NCBI GenBank assembly: GCA_963920575.1
Contig: OY986971.1
Location: 10,914,779 to 10,978,778 of the forward strand
Length of the DNA: 64,000 nucleotides
Source of the DNA: Narthecium ossifragum
Lineage: Eukaryota; Streptophyta; Magnoliopsida; Dioscoreales; Nartheciaceae
Direction of reading: 5' to 3'
The stretch's first letter is position 1, and every line of letters starts with the position of its first letter. Shown piece by piece: positions 21,934 to 32,400 of the stretch. The notes beneath the pieces are model-generated. The model was not told the origin of the DNA and did not search any database. It was given only the letters and a program-made list of their open reading frames with translations. A program made the position numbers and the translations under genes.

Positions 21934-23447
21934 TGATGAATAAATTTTATATCTCGCAAGTATACGAATCGGTGTGGTCAGTATAGCAGCAAGACGAGTA
22001 TCGTACCCACAGAGAGTTGTTAAGATTATTAGAGTTAAATACTAAAGAAGAACAGAAGGTAAAGAAATTAAGGAAAGTGAAGTAAGAAATACGAAGTATG
22101 GGAAATAGAAGATCTAATAATGAAATAAGAAAACGATAGAAATAAAATGGATGAAGACTAAGATTTTGATTTCACCATAACATCCTCATTCTATGCATCG
22201 ATTCAATAAAATCTCAGTTTAATTCTAAGGGTTCGTTCTTCCGGTATGATGATCTGTTCGATCGTGGTTTTCACCAAGTACCCTCTATTAACCCTTGCTA
22301 ATGTACCCATAACTAAGTGTTAATCAAGAATCCATTAAGCAATGAAGAACAATAATGAACCAAGAATTGTCTTAGCTTGAACCCGGCTTTGACATAAACT
22401 CATTCATTCATAGATCTTGCAAGATTAGAAAATGAAACCTTGCCCAATCTCACATAAAACATTCTATAATACTTCTATTGGCCAAATAAAGGTATTTAAG
22501 GTCTTAGTTATAATAATGAATGAAACAAGGAATATAAAGTAATTAAATAAGCATGATTCAATAACATAGAATGATTTTGTTAGGCTACATCGGTACCTTA
22601 GAAAAGAAACTAGCCACTCATATTCATCATGAAGACAACAAAAGATGTTCAAAGAAAAATAAAGGAAGAAAGACGAAGAAAATAAAATCCTAACGCTGCT
22701 TCCTCTCCTCCAGATGTTCCAGAAAAGTCCTCTCAAAAAGCTCTGTTGAATAACCTTAAGTTCCCTTTTTATAGCCTCAAAAAGTGTGCAACTCGGATTT
22801 GATCTACACCCTTAATTTTGCTCAGTAGCTATATAAAGATCGATCTTTAAGGCGTGAAGATCGATCATTTCATCTCGTAGAAGTGTCACGCTATGAGGAT
22901 GATCGATCATTTTAAAGGAGATGATTCATCATTTGCATCGTCGATTGTCTCAATTTTCTCTACTATGAAGATGATCGATCTTCTTAAGGGAAAAGATTGA
23001 TCCGAGTAAACATCACTCTCTGTCATTTCTTGGTGAATAAATGACCGATCTTCATAGAGGAAGAAGATCGATCATCTTTCCTGCGTATTTTCTCTTTTGC
23101 CATTCAGACTGCGCTATTGGTACTAAAAATGTCATAACTTCCTCTACGAAACTCGGAATCATGAACAGTAAAATTTTCTAGAAATTAGACCTCATGAACT
23201 TTCCAATCATATATGGCACATCATCTGGGTCTTCATGAGCATGTACAGTTTAATCTTCCAAGTTGACCCATGTAATCTTTTCAGCATCTTTGCTCCTTTT
23301 AATTCCAATTTCCTGCATTTTTCAACCAATCTTTGTGAAGCAACATATAAGTGTAAAAATAGTACTAAAGAGGTTGATTAAGGCTGAAGAATTTAACAAT
23401 TAAGATGGTTATAAGACTATTCAGAGTGCACTTTCATGTACTCATCA
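21934..23447 (-). mobile_element. Solo Athila-type LTR (diverged family A) in chromodomain
   Basis: On the plus strand it starts TGATGAATAAATTTTATATC and ends CACTTTCATGTACTCATCA, the reverse complement of family A ends; 1514 bp. The flanks TGTAA (21929-21933) and TGTAC (23448-23452) match at four of five bases. Its TATA is at about 22766-22774 (reverse of CTATAAAAAGGG). Its palindrome array resembles that of the LTR at 15545, so these two form a subfamily. It splits the chromodomain of the surrounding pol. Confidence 0.9.
22835..23070. promoter_or_regulatory. GATCGATC array in solo LTR (minus)
   Basis: AAGATCGATCTTT, AAGATCGATCATT, ATGATCGATCATT, ATGATCGATCTTC and AAGATCGATCATC occur in 235 bp, upstream of the TATA box in LTR orientation. 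Confidence 0.55.
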
Positions 23448-26087
23448 TGTACCCAACGGTCTAACACCAACAGAATCGTCTTTCCCCTCAACACATGATC
23501 TCTCCAGTCTACGATCTGCACTGGCATCTTCTTATAGGTGGCATCCTTCTTAATCACAACGTCGTCGAGTCTGATCACATGTGACAGGTCTGGAATGTAC
23601 TTCCTTAGCATTGACACGTGGAAGGTGGGGTGAACTACTATCATGTGCGGGGGTAGAGCTAACTAGTAGGCGACCCCTCCAACACGTCTGACGATCTCAA
23701 AAGGGCTCATGAACCTTGGTTCTAACTTGCCCTTGCCGCTGAATCTGACTGGTCCTCTACGCGGAGAAACCTTCAGCAACACTCGATCGCTTATTGCGAA
23801 CTCCAACGGTTGTCTCCTCTGGTCCGCGTAACTCTTTTGTTTGCTCTGTGCCGTCCAGAGTCTCTGTTTGATCTTAGCTAGCCGCTCTGTCGATTGCCTG
23901 ATGAGGTCTGGACGGGTAAGCGACGCCTCGCCAACCTCTGTCCAGCAAACTAGTGATCGACATGACCTATCATACAACACTTCGAAGAGTGCGAAACCCA
24001 AGCTGGCCTGAAAGATGTTGTTGTAGGCAAACTGGGCTACAGTCACATGCTGCTCCCAAGTACCTCCGGCATCTAGCACACATGCTCTAAGCATGTCCTC
24101 CAAGATCTGGATCATCCGCTCTGACTGCCCATCCGTCTGAGGATAGAATGTTGTGGTCAATGTCAACGCTGTGCTCCAGAACCTGCTGGTGAACCTAGGG
24201 TCTTTGTCTGACACTATCGACACTGGAATGTCATGCAGCCTAACTACCTCATCGATGTACCTCTGGTAGAGACTCGATACTACGTCTGTAGTCCTGATGG
24301 GGAGGAAATGAGCCGATTTGGTCAATAGATCGACAATGAGCCAAATCATATTATTTCCCTGGGTTGTCCTTGGTAGCCAGGTGACAAAGTCCATCGCGAT
24401 GCGCTCCCACTTCCACTCTGGTACTGGAAGCGGCCGTAGTAGGCCCGCCATCCGTCGGTGGATTGCCTTCCCCTTCTGACAGGTGACGCATATGGAAACG
24501 AACTCAGCAACAGACCTCTTCATCCCACACCACCAGAACTGTCGGTGTAGATCGTGGTACATCTTGATGCTCCCGGGATGAACTACGAAGCTGGAGTGAT
24601 GGAACTCATGGATGATGTCCTCTCTCATCACTAGGTCTGCTAGAACTGCAACACTACTGCTGAAGTGTAGACCGCCGTCTGCTGAAACTGTCCAGCCCTC
24701 AATCGCATGCTTGGTTCCAACCACAATATGGATCTCCATGAGCTCTGGATCTCTACTCCGTGCCTCTAACACCCTCAATAGAAGAACTTGGATGTCGCGA
24801 ACAGTAAAGAGGAAACAATCTAATGCCTGGTCGTCGAAGTCGAGCCTGAACTGACTAGCTGTCTCTTTCATCTGCCATTGTCGAGCCGACAACGTTGCGA
24901 AAGTCGCTCTACTATCTCTGGCCTGCTTACTCAAAGCGTCTGCTACGACATTTGCCTTACCAGGGTGGTAATGCAACTGGAAGTCATAGTCCTCTAGTAG
25001 CTCCATCCACCGGCGCTGCCTGAGGTTGAGGTCACTTTGAGTGAAAATATGGCTCAAGCTCTTGTGGTCTGAGTACATCAAGAACCGCTCACCGTAGAGG
25101 TAGTGCCACTATTTCTTTAGAGCAAAGACAACTGCTGCCAGCTCTAAATCATGGACGGGATAAGTCCTCTCATGGGTCTTCAGTTGTCTGGAACCATAGC
25201 CCACCACATGGCCCTCCTACATCAGCACGCGGCCTAGACCCTCTCCACTGGCGTCACAGTACACACTGTAGCTGACGCCTCGCTCTGGAACTATCAGGAT
25301 CGGTGCACTCATCAGTCTAGTTCTCAACTCTACGAAGGCTTACTCGCAAGCATCGTCTGAAACAAATGGAACCGCCTTCTGAATCAATCTGGTCAATGGC
25401 CCCGACACTATGGAGAAGTCTCTGACAAACCTCCGGTAGTATGGAGATCGATCTTCGAAAAGACCGACAAGCCGCGGAGCTGATTGAACAAGTCTCGATC
25501 CTAGGCATAGGATACTTGTTCTTCACAATCATGCTGTTCAACCTCCTGTAGTCAATGCAAAGACGAAGTGTGCCCTTCTTCTTCATAAATAACACAGGAG
25601 CTCCCCAAGGTGACGTGCTGGGATGGATGAAGCCTCACCCAACCAACTCGTCTAGCTCAGTCCTCAACTCCCTTCGCTCTGCCAGTGCCATCCTAAACGT
25701 TGGCAACGAAATCGGCCCAGTGCCTGGTATTAGATCTATCTCAAAGTCAACGGCTCTGGAAGGTGGAAGACCTAGTAGCTCGTTTGGGAACACGTCTGCA
25801 AACTCGCAAACTACCCCTGGTAAACTAGTCTCTCGACTGCCCTCTGTAGCGAACAAGAAAAGGCGCGCCAGTAAAGCTGACAGCTGACAACTGGCCCTCG
25901 TGCCTGGGAAAAGAACAACAAGCAAGGGAATCGGCCGACTGGTGATCCCCCAACAAAACAAACCGAACGTCATCGAGTGTCCAAGCAGTCACCCTACGAC
26001 GGCCACAATCCATAACGGTTCAGTACGATGTCAGCCAGTCTATACCGAGAATCACATCAAATCCGACTATGTCTAGCACCTGAAGGT

Positions 26088-26594
26088 TGATGGCTTACAA
26101 ACGTGTCTTTAAATCAAATGCAAACTCAATCAAAAATAGAATTTATAAACCCTTATTCAAAATACTAAAGTATGGGTAGAATAGTGATGAAATATGGGAT
26201 CGAACCACAGGGGAAACTTTGATTACGAAGGAGAAAGTAGAATTAAATCTAAGAACTCTAAACCTAAAGCGAAAAGGATTGATTTTGGGTTTTAGAAACT
26301 TATTAATTAAAACTAATTAAGAAAGCGATGTAAAAAGATTGAAATATATTAATGAGAGAAAACCTAGGGATTACTCAATCCACTTTAGTTTCACTTCTTG
26401 TATTTTCTAGTTATCCTCTTGTTTTCTTATCTAAATATTATAGATTCACAACTTCTTAAGTTTACATGAATCCCTAAAAGAAGGTGAGTGTTTTTCAAAG
26501 GCATATTTTATCTTCGGTTAGTATAGATTGTCTTCGGGGTAACATTAGCACAAGCTATCATCACTAAGCATAAAATATATCATTGATTATTCAC
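26088..26594 (-). mobile_element. Family B-type LTR fragment, cut by next element
   Basis: It starts TGATGGCTTACAAACGTGTC, a decayed form of the family B end, and follows the family B LTR in reverse (AATTTATAAACCCTT, GATTACTCAATCCACTTTAG, TTATCCTCTTGTTTTCTTATC). It stops at 26594, where the next LTR starts. The remainder is expected beyond the element that interrupts it, outside the window. It truncates the protease end of the pol relic on its left. Confidence 0.75.
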
Positions 26595-26964
26595 TGTCGT
26601 ACCCCGACCCGTGAAAGCCCAACCAGGCCGGGAGACACGAACCGAAACCTAACAAACTGCGGAAATAATTGGCGAGGGTTCCCTCTAACCTAGTGATCTC
26701 CCTAACAATTCACCAAAGCACCCTCAATTTAAAAGACATAATTAAATTACAAGCCTCGAAACTCAGATTACAAAACCCAAGTGAATTTAATATACATATC
26801 CTCGGAGAGGGTAAGATTCAAATACAACATTTATACTCCCATACGAGACTAACTAACCAAGATTTCAAAAGCAGTAAAAGATCACCACCTCTCAGACTCC
26901 GTCTGGCGCCGCCCCACTGCCGACCAACTGCCCGGTAGGGGACACCAAAAAGGAGCTAGCGCCT

Positions 26965-28968
26965 TGATGAGTCACTAAATGTTCATGATTAAACCGCTTA
27001 ACTTAGCTTTGTTAGGCCTAGAGTGTTTGTATTTGATAGCTTATTAGTTGATTTCAGGTTTAATCATGCTTTGAGAAGAAATGCAAGAAATTCGGTTAGT
27101 ATGCTGAAATACACTGCTCTGTCGACTGTTAGCACAATATTCACCAGAAATTGTGCTTATCTTTAAATATTCTGAAATTTTAATAACAGCTATTAGACAT
27201 CAAGACGCACAACTCTCATGTTGGACACTTTCAGAGATTCCAGATGGATTGATAGCAGTTTGGAAAAAGATGAAGATATTTAGCTGCTGGAAGACTGGTC
27301 TGTCGACATCCGGAAGAATATTCGGAAAATATTCTAGTTAAGTCTAAATAATGCAAACTCTTTGGGAGAGGACAGAAAACGTCCAAATCTACATCTTTTG
27401 TGTTGGACTCATTCTCAAATTCCGAACCGGTTGAGCCCAGTCTAGATTGGAAGAAGCTGTCAGGGTTGAACCAGGAATTCTGAGTTGTACTTGAGGTCTA
27501 ACTTAACCCCAAAACCCTAATCCGGGAATTAATATATAAAAAGGGTTTTGTGGCTGGAAAATAGGAGGCCCCCATAGAGATAAACTGGTGCAGGGTAAAA
27601 CGTGGAAGGTGGACCTCTCAACGGGAGAGATAACCGAACTCTCTATGGGAGAGAAAGACCAGAATTCTCTAGGGGAGAAAACAAAACCCTAATTTTCTTA
27701 TTCATCAAAACTGCCTCTTTACAAACCCTAGGCCTCCTTTTATAGATTTAAGGAAAGACCAACTCAACTAAAACATGGACTCAACCCTAATCCAAGTATT
27801 AACCCGGAATTCAATAATGAAAATAAACCCTACTCAAACTAGGACTTTGCCAAAAATAGAAACCGATAAAACTGCCATAAAAGAAAAGTTTTCACTAAAA
27901 CTGCGATTTAGAGCAAAATGAGACGGAATTTGGCGATTCGACAAGCCGTCGTGGAGAGATCGAAGATCTCCGACGATAAATGACGGGCTCGTCGACCCGG
28001 TCGTTTCGACTGGTCATACGCCCCGATCGGACGGTCGGATCAAAAGTTATGGCCATCCAAAGGCCTCATTCGTACGGATGGAATCCGAATACGTCCGGAT
28101 CGCCTTGGAAACGGATCGGACTCAGTCAGGTCCGACCCTGGTCCTGCATCAGAAACAGAGGAATTCAGATTGGAGAAGAAGACGGAGATGCGGAGTGGAT
28201 CCCTAGCCTTCTTCATCGAATACATGGATCTCATCCAAAAGATGAGTGGCTAAACTCTTACTTAGGGATCTCATGAAGCTTTAGTGTAGCTTTCTTGTAT
28301 TTTCTAATTTGATTCTTGTATCTTTTCAAAGACATGATCCTATGAATACGGTTTTATTTTATAAAGAGTTGAGGGAACAGAGTTCCTCGACGTATATTCA
28401 GACCTACTTGATTGCTGTGCTTGATGGTAGAGATTCGTAGGATGGTTTTCATGTTGCTTTTGTCAATGCCTTTGAGATACTCTATGCTAAATGAAGATAG
28501 GTTGTACTCAGATTAAGTTCGAAGACAATCTATGCTAAGTTTGGATAGGTTATGCCTTAGGGAAGCAATAGCATTATTTTAGGGATTCATGTAAGCTTAA
28601 GAAGCTGTGAATCCATAATGTTGAGATAAGAGACAAGAGGATAATTAGAAAATACAGGACGTGAAACTAAAGTGGATTGAGTAATCCCTAGGTTTTCTCT
28701 CATTGATCTATTTTAATTTCGTTAATCGCATTCTTAATTAGTTTTAATTAATCAAGTTCTAAAAACCCTAAATCAATCCTTCTTCGCTTTAGGATTAGAG
28801 TGTTGAGAGTTAATTCTGATTTCTTCGTTTGTTAAACAAGTTTTCTCTGAGGACCGACCCCGTATTTCACCATTATTCTATCTTATTAATTTAGTGCTGA
28901 AAGAAAGGTTTATAAATTTCTAAATTGCGTTTTACATCCGTTTTAACGACGACGTTTGTGAGCGATCA
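26965..28968 (+). mobile_element. 5' LTR of element B
   Basis: It starts TGATGAGTCACTAAATGTTC and ends GACGTTTGTGAGCGATCA. It is 2004 bp including the nested 566-bp LTR. The TATA is TATATAAAAAGGG at about 27531. Differences from the 3' LTR cluster in the first ~500 bp (for example about 27120-27210), while the R-U5 half is nearly identical. Confidence 0.93.
27586..28151 (-). mobile_element. 566-bp solo LTR nested in 5' LTR of element B
   Basis: This segment is absent from the 3' LTR, where the empty site reads ATAGAGAGAAACAGAGG (about 38803). Here it starts TGGTGCAGGG and ends CCTGCATCA and is flanked by TAAAC (27581-27585) and GAAAC (28152-28156), a TSD with one mutated base. The minus strand has a TATA-like TCTATAAAAGGAGG (about 27745) followed by a plausible leader, so minus orientation is proposed. 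The family is unidentified; no coding region is present. Confidence 0.85.
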
Positions 28969-28973
28969 ATTTT

Positions 28974-28990
28974 TGGCGCCGTTGCCGGGG
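28974..28990 (+). other. Primer-binding site of element B (tRNA-Asp type)
   Basis: TGGCGCCGTTGCCGGGG, five bases after the LTR end, is complementary to the 3' end of plant tRNA-Asp. It is the usual Athila primer site and is identical to the one at 53679. Confidence 0.9.
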
Positions 28991-29097
28991 AATCTTTTGA
29001 TTTACAACGGAGTATCAATTTAATTTTCTTTTAACTCTTTCTTTTAGGATTTTTCTGACAATTTTCTGGAATTTTTGCAGCGCTGGAACGATTCTAC

Positions 29098-29340
29098 GTT
29101 GAAGACGATTGACGGTCGACCGCGGCATAGACCGCCGGATCGACTGTCGCCCTCCACGATAGCCACGGTCGACCGCGACATCGACCGCGACATCGACCGT
29201 GGTTCTCTGTCGCAAAAACAGCCTCCCACGGTCGATACGAGGATCGACCGCCGCGTCTTCAAGTAAGGTTGCATAATTCCACGGTCGACCGCGAGCCATC
29301 CATGGTCGACCGCGAGATCGACCGTGAGCGCAGTCAGGTT
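29098..29340. promoter_or_regulatory. GGTCGACC/ATCGACCG array in leader of element B
   Basis: At least ten GTCGAC, GGTCGACCG or ATCGACCG units occur in about 240 bp between PBS and gag, including ACATCGACCGCGACATCGACC. A donor-like CAAGTAAGG (GT at 29263) is inside. The unit CTCTGTCGCAAAAACAGCC is echoed in the second array near 35515. Confidence 0.6.
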
Positions 29341-29444
29341 AGTTTTATTGTTTTAAATTTATTTTCTTTCAATCTTTGTTTTCTGAATTTTCTCCTCTCC
29401 TCCGAATATTCTGTTTTCTTTTTCTCTTTTTGGTGTGACTTTGC

Positions 29445-32400
29445 ATGCAAGGTAGACGATCTCTAAATAATACGTTGGAACCTTTGGATCTAGAAATAGA
29501 GACCACACTTCGAGCAGCTAGAACCTTAGCACAAAAGTCTCTAAGTAACTACCAGGAAGCCATAAGCAATTTGCAATCCTTAATGGCTGAACACGAGGAA
29601 TATGTCATTAACCATAATGATAACATGCGTAGGGGTGGAAATGATAACAATAATAGAGAAGTCCCAATTAGGAATCACTTCTTACCTGGACCTTATACCT
29701 ATGCTTCTTGTATCAACCCACCTACCATCAATGCTACCCATTATGAGATTAAGCCTAACTGGATTACAGCCTTACCTTCTTTCTATGGGCGTGAGAATGA
29801 GGACCCTTATGGGCACATTGCTAGCTTCCTTGAAATCCTATCCATGTTCAAACTTCAGCATTTTAATGATGATGCCTTTCGACTCAAGCTCTTCCCTTTT
29901 TCTTTGAAAGACAAGGCTAAACATTGGCTCCAAACCTTAGCTCCAAATTCGATTTCAACATGGGACCAACTTCAGGATGCCTTCCTTAAGAAATATTTCC
30001 CGATCATTAAAACTCAAAATTATCGAACCATGATTATCTCTTTCAAGCAAAATGAAGATGAGATGTTTCATGAAACTTGGGAAAGATATAAGGATCTTCT
30101 TAGAGAGTGTCCGCATCATGAGGTACCTGAGTGGCAGTTAGCCCATTCATTTTATAATGGTCTTAATGATCGTTACAGAACAATGGTCGAAGCTTGCTGC
30201 GGGGGTGTTGTTCTTAGTAAGCCATGGACCGCCCTTTGGGAAATGTATGATAATCTTGCTGAAAATTCACAACACAATGCCTCAGTCTCTAGGAGTCGGT
30301 CTACCACTGTTCGTAATTCTCGGGGAATTCATGAAATTTCTGAAGTCCAAAGTCTCTCCGCACAAGTAGCCCTCCTAACTAAATACTTAAACCAGTTGAA
30401 AACAGGCCAATCTCTTGCTCAACAATTGCCTAATACTTCTCGTGAAATCTGTGCCCTTTGCCTTAATTCTGATCACCATATTACCGATTGTCATCTGGCC
30501 CCCAATTTCCCTGACTTTGTTCAGGAACAAGTTAATGCAACTTATGGTTTCTCCAAGCCCCAGAACAATCCTTATTCTAATACCTATAATCCAGGTTGGA
30601 GAAATCACCCTAATTTTAGTTGGAAGCCGCAACAATCAAGTAACTCTCAAGGGAAAAACAATACATCCACTACTTCCACTTTCAAGTACCCACCTAAACC
30701 CTCGGCAAATCCAAACCCTGGTTACCCTCCACATTATTTGCAGAACACACCTCAGCCTTCTCCTGCTGAACCATCTAATGAACCCACTTTGAGTTCCATA
30801 CTTGCGGTCATAAATGAAAATTTTAGTGGAATGAGAAGTGATCTTAAAAGTGATATCTCTAAAATTCAGAATAATGTGTCTAGAATAGAGAACCAATGTA
30901 ATTCTAATACCCAGTCCATTGCTAAACTTGAGAATTCATTGGGCCAACTTTCTAACACCTTGTCTAAAAGGGAGGAAGGTCATTTGCCAAGTCAATCGAT
31001 CACAAACCCCAGAGGCCAGCACTATGTAGAAAGCCAAAACTTCGAGAGTGCCAAAGCAGTTGTGACCCTTAGAAGTGGCAAAACAGTAGATAACCAAATA
31101 GGTGAACCTGTCAATCTGGATGATCAAACACCCGATCCGACAACCAAGCGTCCAGCCCAAGATAATTCTCTTTTTTCTTCTAATATTGACACATCTGATT
31201 CTAGAGAACCTGATCCAGATAAATATATCCCTAAAGTCCCTTTTCCAGCAGCTCTTAAGGACCCTTCTTCAACCATAAAAGCCCGAAAAACTGCCGAAGA
31301 GATCCTGGAAACTTTTAAGCAAGTCAACATCAACATTCCTTTGCTTGATGCCATTAGACAGATTCCTTCTTATGCCAAATTTCTTAAGGATCTGTGCACC
31401 TATAAACGCCAGGCTAAATCCAAAGTGTCTAAAAAGATCTTCCTCATTGAACTGGTTAGTTCAATTTTGAAACATGATACACCTCCCAAACTCAAAGATC
31501 CTGGTACTCCTACCATACCTTGTTATATAGGAGACTACCATATTGATGGTGCCCTTCTTGATTTAGGTGCCAGTGTGAACCTTATGCCCTATTAACTTTA
31601 TAAAGAGTTTTGGATGGGAGAACTTAAACAGACACCTGTGATTTTGCAATTAGCTGATAGGTCAATCAAGACACCTAGAGGTATCTTAGAAGATGTTTTA
31701 GTCATGGTGGATAACTTCTTTTTTCCTGTAGACTTTGTTGTCTTAGACATGGGACCTGCTATCCACTGCAATAAGACTGTACCTATTATCTTAGGACGTC
31801 CATTTTTGGCCACAGCTAATGCGTGCATAAATTGTAGAACTGGGGTGATGGATGTGTCTTTTGGTCACATGCATGTTAAATTGAATATTTTTAAAACTGC
31901 ATGCTTGTCTGAGCCTGAAGATGATGAATGCTTTAATGTTGACATTTTGACTGAATGTATTGATGAGAGATCACATGCCAAGATTTTTGATAAATTATCT
32001 GGTGGTCTGCATGATTATGACTCTGACAGTGATGATGATGTTAATTTAGAAATTGCACAATCGAAAGATGATAGTGGAACACATATGGATTCTGGACCGA
32101 CCGATCGGCCTCTTGGGCGATCGATCGCTCCAGATCCGACCGATCGCACACCTGAGCGACCGGTCAGTCATGATTCTGGAAATGGCCGAGAGACCATCGC
32201 TTGGGTTGTTGAACCCCTTCCATCACTCTCACCAACTCCTGCTCCTACCTCACTGGAGTCACCACCTGAACTTGAACTTAAACCACTACCTAAAACTCTA
32301 AAATATGTTTTCCTTGGATTAAACTCTACTCTTCCCATTATAATTTCGTCATCTTTATCTTCTGATCAGGAGAGTCAACTTATTAATGTTCTTAACGATC

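Larger units (their letters stand above)
21850..26087 (-). pseudogene. pol: Chromovirus pro-RT-RH-INT relic, RT core deleted
   Basis: Reading minus from 26087: the end of protease (VTAWTLDDVRFVLLGD); the RT N-terminus ([31 protein letters not shown]); then a jump near 25450 straight to [10 protein letters not shown]. The segment with the YVDD catalytic motif is lost. RNase H follows ([28 protein letters not shown]), then integrase in a 472-residue frame (25081 to 23663). That frame has the HHCC zinc finger ([15 protein letters not shown]...CVTCQKGK), [22 protein letters not shown] and the [17 protein letters not shown] helix. After a TAG at 23660 comes VVHPTFHVSMLRKY, then a chromodomain cut by the solo LTR at 21934-23447 and resumed at 21850-21933 (VEELTWEQEDRLHREYP). 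The chromodomain places it in the Tekay/Del-like chromoviruses. It lacks gag and cannot be active. Confidence 0.88.
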
